Assembly (NCBI GenBank): GCA_038561985.1
Contig: CP073276.1
Location: forward strand, 2,542,001 to 2,606,000
Direction of reading: 5' to 3'
Length of the DNA stretch: 64,000 nucleotides
DNA from: Petrimonas sulfuriphila
GTDB taxonomy: Bacteria > Bacteroidota > Bacteroidia > Bacteroidales > Dysgonomonadaceae
In this document: piece by piece, positions 46,558 to 55,225 of the stretch
How the letters are laid out: each line of letters begins with the position of its first letter
How positions within the stretch are numbered: the stretch's first letter is position 1
Notes under the pieces: model-generated
Told to the model about the DNA's origin: nothing
Seen by the model: the letters and a program-made list of their open reading frames with translations, nothing else
The model's database searches: none
Translations under genes and position numbers: made by a program

Positions 46558-46911
46558 ATGCATAAATCAAAAGAAACCATTTATCAGATTTCCGGCATTG
46601 TCATCTTAATATCTGCTGTATTGTATCTTTTTGCCCCATTGGTTGCCCCGTGGATTATGGCAGTTTCAGTGCTGATTTTCAGTGGGGTTACGGCTCTTTC
46701 ACCTTATCCGGGTAAGAGTGTTCGCGGAAAGCGATTATTCAATTTTCAGGTGATTGCGTGTGTGTTGATGATTGTTGGCACCTACCTGATGTTTAGGAAG
46801 AACAATTTGTGGGCGTTGTCGATGATGATCGGGGCCGTTTTCTTGCTTTATTCGGGAGTCATGATTTCCAGGGAACTTCATAAAGAGAGATCAATGGGAG
46901 GAAATGAATAA
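46558..46911 (+). CDS. Small membrane protein, unknown
   Basis: 117 residues with four hydrophobic helices arranged as two hairpins and a short charged tail. Not recognised. It lies 15 nt upstream of the NtrC-type regulator in the same direction, so the three downstream genes probably share its transcript. Confidence 0.6.
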   Translation: MHKSKETIYQISGIVILISAVLYLFAPLVAPWIMAVSVLIFSGVTALSPYPGKSVRGKRLFNFQVIACVLMIVGTYLMFRKNNLWALSMMIGAVFLLYSGVMISRELHKERSMGGNE

Positions 46912-46926
46912 CCTTCAGCTTATAAC

Positions 46927-48213
46927 ATGAAAAGAATCCTAATCCTAGACGATAATTTGACTATTTGCCTGATGCTGAAATCCTGGTTGGTGAAGCAGCA
47001 CTACCAGGCAGATACGGCCATAAGTGTTCAGGAGGCCCAACAAAAAGTAAAAAATGAAGCTTACGATTTGATCCTTTCAGATATCAGGATGCCCGAAGCT
47101 GATGGCTTTTCTTTCCTGTCATGGATTAAAAAGTTCGACTCAGATATTTTGGTAATTATGATGACCGGCTATGCTGATATTGAAACGGCAGTAGAGTCTA
47201 TGAAACTGGGAGCGGTGGATTATATCGCAAAGCCCATTGAAGCGGAAGTCTTGTACAAAAAGATTGACGATGCCCTAAAATACCAGGAGAATCAAAAAAT
47301 TACGGAACAGTTTCGGGATCCATTGATTCGGCCGGGAGGGGAGATTTACACGAGGGTTTTCGATAAGCTGAGTGAAGTTGTACACGACGATTCCCACCTG
47401 TTGGTTATCGGGGATAAGGGAACCGGAAAAACTTCCGTTGCGCACTATATTTACAGCAGGAGCAGAATAGATTCGGGTCCGTTTGTAACTTTCGATCTGG
47501 ATTCGCAAGTACTGAACAGGAACGGTGAGCGGAGAGATTATGAAGAGTTGTTTTTGCAGGCGCTTGATAAAGCAAAAGGGGGCTTACTGCTTGTTAAAAA
47601 TCTTCAGAAGACCGGTATCAATTTTCAGACATTGTTGTTGAAAGCCCTCTCCTCTCAGAAGAAAGATGATAATTTTGTCCAAATTATCATAACGACTGGA
47701 GAAAAAAAGGAACAGCTAACTTCGGTATTGCTCCCGAAACTAGTCGACTCACTCCTGAGGTCATACATTGAACTCCCCACTTTGCGGGGAAACGAGGAGG
47801 CCATTTTGTTTTACGCTGAACATTTTTTGGGTGTGGCAAACAGACAGTTGGACAGGAAGGTGAAAAATATTGCCCCCGAAGTTCTTGAAGCGTTTTTTAA
47901 GCACTCTTGGGAGGAGAACATTAAAGAGCTGAAAAACTTAATTTTTAAAGCTTGCCTGTTGACAGAAGGAAATACAGTTCCCGAAACGATTCTGCCTGTT
48001 CTTTTTAAAAACCTTGCAGGGGAAGGAACGGAGTCTGTTCAGCCGCAGAAGCAAGTCATTGAAGGATTGAAGAAAGAAAATTACGAAAAGGAAAAAATAA
48101 TCGAAGCACTTGGAATTGCCAAAGGAAATAAAACCGTGGCGGCATCAATACTTAATATTGACAGAAAAACCTTGTACAACAAGATAAAACTTTACAACGT
48201 AGAATTAAATTAA
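46927..48213 (+). CDS. NtrC-type response regulator with degenerate AAA+ domain
   Basis: 428 residues: receiver domain (1-120; phospho-acceptor Asp52 in LSDIRMP), AAA+ domain (about 140-365) and Fis-type helix-turn-helix (about 385-428; ASILNIDRKTLYNKIKLY). Walker A GDKGTGKTS (162-170) is intact. The GAFTGA loop that contacts sigma-54 is missing, and Walker B (GGLLLVKN) lacks the acidic pair. It should still dimerise and bind DNA, but probably does not activate sigma-54. A hybrid kinase follows after 17 nt. Confidence 0.87.
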   Translation: MKRILILDDNLTICLMLKSWLVKQHYQADTAISVQEAQQKVKNEAYDLILSDIRMPEADGFSFLSWIKKFDSDILVIMMTGYADIETAVESMKLGAVDYIAKPIEAEVLYKKIDDALKYQENQKITEQFRDPLIRPGGEIYTRVFDKLSEVVHDDSHLLVIGDKGTGKTSVAHYIYSRSRIDSGPFVTFDLDSQVLNRNGERRDYEELFLQALDKAKGGLLLVKNLQKTGINFQTLLLKALSSQKKDDNFVQIIITTGEKKEQLTSVLLPKLVDSLLRSYIELPTLRGNEEAILFYAEHFLGVANRQLDRKVKNIAPEVLEAFFKHSWEENIKELKNLIFKACLLTEGNTVPETILPVLFKNLAGEGTESVQPQKQVIEGLKKENYEKEKIIEALGIAKGNKTVAASILNIDRKTLYNKIKLYNVELN

Positions 48214-48230
48214 TCACCTGAATCAATTGA

Positions 48231-50732
48231 ATGGAATCATCCGGATCACGTTCTTCCATAAAATATGAGGTAATTATCGGGTATGTCCTGGTCGTAGCAA
48301 TCATGATTGTGGGGTTGTTGGCCGTTTACCAGAATCTTGTCAGATTTTCAGAGACAAGGGTCCGGAACGAAGATATGTCTGAACTGATTATTGTAGGTAA
48401 TGTTATCAATCAATTATACGAAATTGAAAGCACACAAAACCTGTACACTCCCGAAAGTGCGGCAGATTACTTTGCCCGATACCATTCACTAAGGCCAGAA
48501 ATTAATGCTAAGATTAACTCGTTGAAACAACTTTCAAAAGATACGTTGCGGGTAATTAAACTCGACAGTATTGAAGTGTTGCTGGATGAAAAAGAAGAAA
48601 ACCTTCGTGCCATAGCTGTCTTGTTGGACTCCATCAACAAAACTCCGGGGATAATCCGTGAGACAGTCAGTACATTTGTTCCCAGAAACCTTAATGATCA
48701 AATTAAGCAATACATGGAGCGGAAAAACGTTGTCCGCAAATCGGTCGAAGAGAGCGATACCACGGTTGTGAAAAGTGAGCAAAAAGGACTTTTTAAAAGA
48801 ATCGGGGATGCCATAAGGGGTAAGCAGGACTCAACCCTGATCATTCAAAACCGTCCTTCTGCTGCTGATATTTCCCGCGATAACATCAGGCTGGCAATCG
48901 ACACGGTGGTCAATATGGTGAGGTATTCCGAAAGGTTGAATCTGGATAGTCAGCGAAAATTTCAGGCCGCGTTACTTCTAAGACAATCCTCAATGACTAA
49001 CACTAATCATTTGCTGACCGCACGAATCGATGATTTATTAAAATCTATCGAACAGGAGGAAATCAACAAGTCAATCCGGCTTATTGAAGAAAAAGAGGCC
49101 ACACTCAACCGGTCTTCAAAAACGGTGTTGGGTGTCACTTCTCTGGCCATATTGATAGCGCTTGTTTTTGGATTGTTGTTTTTGATGGATATCAACCGAA
49201 GCCAGAAGTATCGAAGAAGATTGGAAGAATCCAACGTCCGCATCAACCAATTGCTGCGGTCACGCGAAAAGCTGATGTTATCCATTTCACACGATATAAA
49301 GGCGCCGATGAGTTCAATTCTGGGATATGTGGAATTGATGGAGTCGGGAGCCGATGAAAACACCCGGAAAACATACTTGAAAAACATGAAAAAATCGGGA
49401 AATCATGTGTTGCAACTGGTCACAAACCTTCTCGATTATCAGAAAATAGAATCAGGTACGTGGTTGCGCAAGGAGATGAATTTTAATTTGCATGAACTGG
49501 TCGAAAATACAGTGAACAGCTTTAAACCCCTTGCTGAAAAAAAACAACTGGAATACAATGTGGTCAATAAAGTCCCCGGAGATTTACTTGTTTTTGGGGA
49601 TCCGTTTATGATCCGGGAGATTTATTCCAACTTGATTTCAAACGCGATAAAGTACACGTTACAAGGGACGGTTGAGGTTTTTGTTGAGCCGGTAAATGAT
49701 ATAGGCAAAACGATTTTGAAATTCTCGGTAAGAGACACCGGATTAGGAATCAGTGAAGAATATCAGGAGTATATTTTTCAGGAGTTTACCCAGATAAAAC
49801 CCGACAAAATAGGGCAGCAGGAAGAAGGAAGCGGTCTCGGACTGGCTATAACAAAAGGGTTGGTAGATGAGTTGGGTGGAAAAATTCACCTGCGATCCGA
49901 GAGAGGCAAAGGTTCCGAGTTTTTTGTTGATCTTCCGCTTGAAACATCGCGGTTGACAGAAACATGGAGTTCAGGTGAAGGTTGTCCCGATTTTGATTGT
50001 GAAAATATTTCGGTGCTAGCTGTAGATGATGATCCGATTCAGCTGACAATGCTGGCTGAAATGCTCAAATTGAAAAAGATAAATGTTGTTACCGAAGTCG
50101 ATCCTGATAATGTGTTGAATATTTTAAAAAACAAGATTTTCGATTTAATATTTCTGGATATTCAAATGCCAAGGACAAATGGTTTCACACTTGTAAAAAG
50201 CATGTTAGACTCTGACATCTTTCAATCGAAATCAACGCCGGTTATTGCCTTGTCGGCGAAATCGGATTTGTCTTCTGCTGATTTCAAACAGTTGGGTTTT
50301 ACTGATTTTCTAAACAAGCCTTTCACTTCCGCACAACTTTTCACGATGATTAATAAATACGTGAGGATCACATTGGCTGAGGAGATGGGAGCGGTTGAAA
50401 ACAGTAAAGGAGTTTCTGCATTGATTGACGTTGTTAAAGACGACCGGGAAAGTTCGTTGGAAATACTGAGGGCGTTCGTGCTCGATACCGGGAAGAACAA
50501 CAATGACCTCAAGACCTGTTTTGAGAAAAACGACATGGAAAACGCCGCACAGGTTGCGCACAAAATATTGCCGCTTTTCAAGATGATGGGAGACGAGGAA
50601 TTATCGGATGTTTTGCTGAAATTAGACCATGAAAAAAACGTTCGGGAAGATGAGAAGAGTAAGATAATCGAAGCAATATGCCGGTATATTGACGAAGCAA
50701 AAAATCGGATATCGGAAATGGACAAACGCTAA
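48231..50732 (+). CDS. Hybrid sensor histidine kinase with receiver and HPt domains
   Basis: 833 residues. Sensor part with membrane helices at about 14-34 and 295-320 flanking a ~250-residue periplasmic helical region, HisKA with phospho-acceptor His354 (SISHDIKAPMSS), ATPase (NLISNAIKYT, DTGLGIS, GSGLGLAI), receiver with Asp643 (FLDIQMP), and a C-terminal HPt domain with His777 (QVAHKILPLF). The layout allows a full phosphorelay, His-Asp-His, to the adjacent regulator. Its stop is 3 nt before the xerD start. Confidence 0.93.
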   Translation: MESSGSRSSIKYEVIIGYVLVVAIMIVGLLAVYQNLVRFSETRVRNEDMSELIIVGNVINQLYEIESTQNLYTPESAADYFARYHSLRPEINAKINSLKQLSKDTLRVIKLDSIEVLLDEKEENLRAIAVLLDSINKTPGIIRETVSTFVPRNLNDQIKQYMERKNVVRKSVEESDTTVVKSEQKGLFKRIGDAIRGKQDSTLIIQNRPSAADISRDNIRLAIDTVVNMVRYSERLNLDSQRKFQAALLLRQSSMTNTNHLLTARIDDLLKSIEQEEINKSIRLIEEKEATLNRSSKTVLGVTSLAILIALVFGLLFLMDINRSQKYRRRLEESNVRINQLLRSREKLMLSISHDIKAPMSSILGYVELMESGADENTRKTYLKNMKKSGNHVLQLVTNLLDYQKIESGTWLRKEMNFNLHELVENTVNSFKPLAEKKQLEYNVVNKVPGDLLVFGDPFMIREIYSNLISNAIKYTLQGTVEVFVEPVNDIGKTILKFSVRDTGLGISEEYQEYIFQEFTQIKPDKIGQQEEGSGLGLAITKGLVDELGGKIHLRSERGKGSEFFVDLPLETSRLTETWSSGEGCPDFDCENISVLAVDDDPIQLTMLAEMLKLKKINVVTEVDPDNVLNILKNKIFDLIFLDIQMPRTNGFTLVKSMLDSDIFQSKSTPVIALSAKSDLSSADFKQLGFTDFLNKPFTSAQLFTMINKYVRITLAEEMGAVENSKGVSALIDVVKDDRESSLEILRAFVLDTGKNNNDLKTCFEKNDMENAAQVAHKILPLFKMMGDEELSDVLLKLDHEKNVREDEKSKIIEAICRYIDEAKNRISEMDKR

Positions 50733-50735
50733 CCG

Positions 50736-51632
50736 ATGCAACGAAACTCACCTGTCGAAAAATACAAACGCTACCTGCTCTTGGAAAGAGGGCTATCGTC
50801 AAACACCATTGACGCTTATATGACCGATCTGCAAAAACTGATTGATTTTGCAGAGACCCGGAACCTTTCCTTCACTGAAATGAAGCTTCAACACTTGGAG
50901 GAGTTTCTTGCTGAATTGCACGACAACGGTATAAAAGCTCGTTCGGTGGCACGGATAATATCGGGGATTAAGTCTTTTTTTCATTATCTTGTCCTTGACG
51001 GATTTATCGAGGAAAACCCCGGCCTGTTGTTGGAAGCTCCCAAAATTGGGTTGAAGCTGCCGGTAGTGCTGTCTGTTGAGGAAATCGATTGCTTGTTAGA
51101 CAGAATAGATGTCTCCACTGCCGAAGGTGCCCGAAACTATGCGATTATCGAAACACTATACAGTTGTGGACTGCGTGTGTCTGAACTGACTAACCTCAGG
51201 TTCTCCGATTTGTTCTTCGATGAAGGGTTTATACGCGTACAGGGGAAGGGTAGCAAGCAACGGCTGGTTCCCATATCGGAAACAGCTATCCAAAAAATAA
51301 AAAATTATCTTTTGCACCGCAATCAACAAAGGGTGAAAAAAGGAAGTGAAGATGTTGTTTTTTTAAGTTCAAGAGGAACAGCTATCTCGCGTGTCACGGT
51401 TTTTTATTATATCAGGCAATACGCTGAGGCAGCTGGAATCAGCAAGGAGATCAGTCCACATGTTTTTCGTCATTCATTTGCTACACACCTGTTGGAAAGA
51501 GGAGCGAACATCCGTGTAATTCAGGAAATGCTGGGGCATGAAAAAATCACAACTACCGAAATATATACTCACATGGACCGAAGTTTTCTGAGGCAAGAGA
51601 TTATTGAACATCATCCCCGGAATAAGAAATGA
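50736..51632 (+). CDS. xerD: Tyrosine recombinase XerD-like
   Basis: 298 residues. The N-terminal SAM-like DNA-binding domain is followed by the catalytic domain with the full set Arg147 (YSCGLRVSEL), Lys172, His242/Arg245 (HVFRHSFATH), His268 (MLGHEKI) and Tyr277 (EIYTHMD). Functions in chromosome dimer resolution. Only 3 nt follows the kinase stop, so it is probably co-transcribed; whether this has a role is not known. Confidence 0.93.
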   Translation: MQRNSPVEKYKRYLLLERGLSSNTIDAYMTDLQKLIDFAETRNLSFTEMKLQHLEEFLAELHDNGIKARSVARIISGIKSFFHYLVLDGFIEENPGLLLEAPKIGLKLPVVLSVEEIDCLLDRIDVSTAEGARNYAIIETLYSCGLRVSELTNLRFSDLFFDEGFIRVQGKGSKQRLVPISETAIQKIKNYLLHRNQQRVKKGSEDVVFLSSRGTAISRVTVFYYIRQYAEAAGISKEISPHVFRHSFATHLLERGANIRVIQEMLGHEKITTTEIYTHMDRSFLRQEIIEHHPRNKK

Positions 51633-51700
51633 CCAAATGCTCTTATCGACAAATCTTGGAAAAATTGGACAGACAAATCTTTTCAAAACGGATAATTTTG

Positions 51701-51708
51701 TATATTTG
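51701..51708 (+). promoter_or_regulatory. Candidate -7 box for dnaN
   Basis: TATATTTG matches TAnnTTTG, 45 nt before the dnaN start. Confidence 0.45.
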
Positions 51709-51752
51709 CTAAATTATATCAAAACATCAAACATTAAATAAATTCACTCCCT

Positions 51753-52877
51753 ATGAAATTTGTAGTATCAAGCGCCACATTGTTGAGCCATCTGCAAGCG
51801 ATCAGCAGAGTTATCAATTCAAAAAATTCGTTACCTATTTTGGATTGTTTTCTCTTGGAACTGGACGGAAATGTGTTGACCATTACAGCCGCCGACAACG
51901 AAACCCGATTGGAAACCAAAGTCGAAGTGAACAGCTCGGAAGGAACAGGCAGTTTGGCCATTAATTCAAAAAACCTGTTGGATCCGCTGAGAGAGCTTCC
52001 CGACCAGCCGCTCACTTTCGATGTAAACGACGAAACGCTTGAAATTTACATATACTACCACAACGGGAAGTACAATTTTGTAGGTTTAAAAGGCGATGAA
52101 TATCCAAGACCCAAAGAGTTGAAAGAATCGGCAATAGGACTCAATATTCCTGCCGAAACACTTTTCAACGGCATCAACAGAACTGTTTTCGCTACGGCTG
52201 ACGATGAATTGCGCCCGGTGATGAACGGTATCTATTTCGATATCACTACAGATGACCTGACTTTCGTTGCTTCAGACGGACACAAGCTTGTGCGTGTAAT
52301 TCATAAAGACGTGAAAGGGGATGGAAGATCGTCGTTTATTCTGCCGAAAAAACCGGCTAACTTGCTGAGGTCGCTCCTTCCGAAGGAAAACGGAACGGTG
52401 GATGTGAAATTTGACGAAAACAATGCGTACATAACGATGTCGAACTTTGTGATGATCTGTCGTTTCGTGGAAGGACGCTATCCCAATTACAATTCGGTAA
52501 TTCCACAAAATAATCCCAACAACGTTACGCTCGACAGGCTTGCGTTGCTGAATGCTTTAAAACGCGTGAGCGTATTTTCAAATCCGGCAAGCAGTCTGGT
52601 AAAGCTGCAACTGTCGGAAGACAAAATTGTTGTTTCGGCGCAGGATATTGATTTTCTGACTTCAGCAGAAGAAATGATTCCTTGCCAGTATAACGGAAAC
52701 GTAATGAATATTGGTTTTAAAGCTGTTTTCCTGATTGATATACTGAACAATATTCCATCCACCGATGTGAAGCTCGAACTTTCTGATCCTTCGCGTGCCG
52801 GAATTATTCTTCCTGCCGAAAACGAAGAAAACGAAGACATGCTCACACTGCTGATGCCGATGATGTTAAATGATTGA
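51753..52877 (+). CDS. dnaN: DNA polymerase III sliding clamp (beta subunit)
   Basis: 374 residues with the three-domain clamp pattern: KNLLDPLRELPD, FVASDGHKLVRV, LKRVSVFSNPASSLVKLQL and the C-terminal MPMML tail. It encircles DNA and tethers polymerase. The exonuclease gene follows 3 nt later; no dnaA or recF is nearby, unlike many genomes. Confidence 0.97.
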   Translation: MKFVVSSATLLSHLQAISRVINSKNSLPILDCFLLELDGNVLTITAADNETRLETKVEVNSSEGTGSLAINSKNLLDPLRELPDQPLTFDVNDETLEIYIYYHNGKYNFVGLKGDEYPRPKELKESAIGLNIPAETLFNGINRTVFATADDELRPVMNGIYFDITTDDLTFVASDGHKLVRVIHKDVKGDGRSSFILPKKPANLLRSLLPKENGTVDVKFDENNAYITMSNFVMICRFVEGRYPNYNSVIPQNNPNNVTLDRLALLNALKRVSVFSNPASSLVKLQLSEDKIVVSAQDIDFLTSAEEMIPCQYNGNVMNIGFKAVFLIDILNNIPSTDVKLELSDPSRAGIILPAENEENEDMLTLLMPMMLND

Positions 52878-52880
52878 TAA

Positions 52881-53651
52881 ATGAAACTAAACCTCAAAAA
52901 CCCGCTGGTTTTCTTTGACTTGGAAACCACGGGGATAAATATTACAAAAGACAGGATTGTAGAAATATCGTTACTGAAAGTCCATCCGAACGGGAAAGAA
53001 GAAATAAAATCCCGGCTTATCAACCCCGAGATGCCTATTCCTGCCCAGTCGACAGCCATTCACGGTATCACCGATGATGATGTGAAAGATAGTCCGACCT
53101 TTAAACAAGTGGCAAAATCGTTGGCCGATATGTTGGAAGGTTGCGATTTAGCGGGCTTCAATTCCAGCCGCTTCGACGTCCCGATGCTTTCTGAAGAATT
53201 TCTTCGGGCAGGAGTGGATTTCGACATGAGCAAACGGAAGTTTGTGGATGTTCAGATTATCTTCCACAAAAAGGAACAACGAACGCTGGAGGCAGCTTAT
53301 AAATTTTATTGCGACAAAGAGTTGCAAAACGCACACTCCGCAGAGGCAGACACCATTGCTACTTACGAGGTATTGAAATCACAACTCGACCGTTATCCCG
53401 ACTTGGAAAACGATGTTGCATTCTTATCCAAAGAGTATTCCAGCTTTAACAATAACGTGGATTTTGCCGGACGGATTATTTTCGATGATAAAGGAGTTGA
53501 GGTATTTAATTTCGGTAAACACAAGGGTAAGCCGGTGGCACAGGTCTTACGCAACGAGCCCAGTTATTACTCGTGGATGATGGATGGCGACTTTCCATTA
53601 AACACCAAGCAGGTGCTTACGAAAATAAGGCTTCGGGAAATGAACGGTTAA
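52881..53651 (+). CDS. DEDDh 3'-5' exonuclease (DnaQ/ExoX-like)
   Basis: 256 residues. Exo I motif FFDLETTG (Asp13, Glu15), Exo II FNSSRFDVPML, Exo III with the His-Asp pair (NAHSAEADTIATYE). The C-terminal region (GVEVFNFGKHKGKPVAQVL, YYSWMM) is the ExoX-type extra domain. Candidate proofreading or repair exonuclease associated with the clamp gene. Confidence 0.92.
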   Translation: MKLNLKNPLVFFDLETTGINITKDRIVEISLLKVHPNGKEEIKSRLINPEMPIPAQSTAIHGITDDDVKDSPTFKQVAKSLADMLEGCDLAGFNSSRFDVPMLSEEFLRAGVDFDMSKRKFVDVQIIFHKKEQRTLEAAYKFYCDKELQNAHSAEADTIATYEVLKSQLDRYPDLENDVAFLSKEYSSFNNNVDFAGRIIFDDKGVEVFNFGKHKGKPVAQVLRNEPSYYSWMMDGDFPLNTKQVLTKIRLREMNG

Positions 53652-53661
53652 AACGGCTGTT

Positions 53662-54354
53662 ATGATTTATTTCCGATGGATGCTCTTAGTTTCACTTCCT
53701 TTTCTGATCTTGTGCTGTGGAAAAGGTAAAGCGGAGACCACCGAAACTGCCGAAACCGTCAAGACGGCACGTGGGATTCCGTTGGAGCGGAAACAACGGT
53801 TTTCGGGGAATTACAACAAGGAGTTCAACGATTTACAGGATGCTCACTTGTCGGCTGCTACTGCCTTGGGTATTTCACCGATGGCTTTACGCAACGATAC
53901 GTTGAAGCTGAAAGATGAGCTTGTCCGATTGCCGGATGAACTGGAACTTTACAAAATGTACGATTTAACCCATTCTATTCCGTTTCTGGTTCCTTCAGCA
54001 GCGCAGTTGTTTGTTGATATTACGCGGAATTTCAGGGATTCGCTTTACAGCAAAGATCTACCTCTTTACCGGCTTTACCTGACCAGTATCCTCCGCACCG
54101 ATGAAGACCTTTCAATATTGACAAAAAGGAATATCAACGCCAGTGAAAACTCCACACATCGTTACGGAACTACCTTCGACATATCGTGGAAACGTTTCGA
54201 CCCGGTGATACCCGATTCCATTCGCCAGGTCCCGCCGGAACGGTTGAAGCTTGTGTTGGCGCAGGTACTTTTCGACTTAAAAAATCAACAACGGTGTTAC
54301 GTGAAACACGAGCGGAAGCAGGCTTGTTTCCATATAACGGCAAGGGGAAAGTAA
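53662..54354 (+). CDS. DUF5715 family lipoprotein (peptidase M15-like pattern)
   Basis: 230 residues with lipoprotein signal (Cys18/Cys19). Bacteroidota DUF5715 family. The segment STHRYGTTFDIS follows the M15 zinc peptidase pattern SxHxxGxAxD, and a further His lies in ACFHIT near the C-terminus, so a zinc site is plausible. M15 enzymes cleave peptidoglycan stem peptides; this role is inference. Ends 1 nt before truA. Confidence 0.7.
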   Translation: MIYFRWMLLVSLPFLILCCGKGKAETTETAETVKTARGIPLERKQRFSGNYNKEFNDLQDAHLSAATALGISPMALRNDTLKLKDELVRLPDELELYKMYDLTHSIPFLVPSAAQLFVDITRNFRDSLYSKDLPLYRLYLTSILRTDEDLSILTKRNINASENSTHRYGTTFDISWKRFDPVIPDSIRQVPPERLKLVLAQVLFDLKNQQRCYVKHERKQACFHITARGK

Positions 54355-54355
54355 G

Positions 54356-55117
54356 ATGAAGCGCTTTTTTATTACACTTTCGTATAACGGGAAAAACTAT
54401 GTGGGCTGGCAAATACAACCCAACGGAGTCAGTGTGCAGCAGGTGCTACAGGATGCCCTTTCTACCGTTTTACGTGAACCGGTGGAAGTGGTGGGAGCGG
54501 GCAGAACCGATGCGGGTGTGCATGCCCGGAAGATGGTGGCGCATGTTGATTTTTCGGATGAGCGTTTCGATTCAATGAGGTTGGTGAAAAACCTCAACAG
54601 CTTTCTGCCCCACGATATATCCATTCGCGAAATCCGGGAAGTGAGCCCCGACGCACATGCCCGCTTTTCAGCCATATCCCGGACGTATAAATATTACCTC
54701 ACGACGGAAAAGAACCCGTTTCTGTACGATCTTACTTACCGGGTGTTTTTCCAACCCGATATAGACACCATGAATGCCTTGTGTGAGGTGTTGAAAGGAT
54801 ACGAAGACTTTACCAGCTTCAGCCGGCTGCATAGCGATGTGAAAACCAACAACTGCCGTATAAGCGAAGCTTACTGGGAACAGGAAGATACCACCCGTTT
54901 TACTTTTACCATCACCGCCGACCGATTCCTGCGCAATATGGTCCGCGCCATCGTGGGAACATTGCTCGAAGCCGGCCGGGGAAAACTGGACGAGCGTGGG
55001 TTTCAGCGGATTATAGAAGCCAGGAACCGTCAGGTTGCCGGTGATTCTGCTCCCGGACATGCGTTGTTCCTTCACGAAGTGACCTATCCCGAGGAGGTCT
55101 GGGTGGTTGTCAGGTAA
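54356..55117 (+). CDS. truA: tRNA pseudouridine synthase A
   Basis: 253 residues. Makes pseudouridine at positions 38-40. The nucleophile is Asp52 in GAGRTDAGVHA. The C-terminal FLRNMVRAIVGTLLEAGRGKL is typical. Starts 1 nt after the DUF5715 stop. Confidence 0.96.
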   Translation: MKRFFITLSYNGKNYVGWQIQPNGVSVQQVLQDALSTVLREPVEVVGAGRTDAGVHARKMVAHVDFSDERFDSMRLVKNLNSFLPHDISIREIREVSPDAHARFSAISRTYKYYLTTEKNPFLYDLTYRVFFQPDIDTMNALCEVLKGYEDFTSFSRLHSDVKTNNCRISEAYWEQEDTTRFTFTITADRFLRNMVRAIVGTLLEAGRGKLDERGFQRIIEARNRQVAGDSAPGHALFLHEVTYPEEVWVVVR

Positions 55118-55153
55118 CCGATGATTTACAGTATTTATAATAAATTGACGTTA

Positions 55154-55215
55154 TTTAAAGCGTATTGATGCAACGGAAGCGGCATTCATTGCATCTATAT
55201 AGTAAACGCTTTAAA
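55154..55215. repeat. Nested inverted repeat in C10 protease leader
   Basis: Outer arms TTTAAAGCGT (55154-55163) and ACGCTTTAAA (55206-55215) are a perfect 10-bp match. Inside them GATGCAA (55167-55173) and TTGCATC (55189-55195) are a perfect 7-bp match. It ends 10 nt before the C10 protease start and has no T-run, so it is not a terminator. Candidate RNA switch or operator. Confidence 0.6.
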
Positions 55216-55225
55216 AAAGATACGT

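Noticed and set aside
50736-51632. Integrase marking a mobile island
   Set aside because: The pattern is of XerD in a core gene context with dnaN; no attachment site or phage genes seen.
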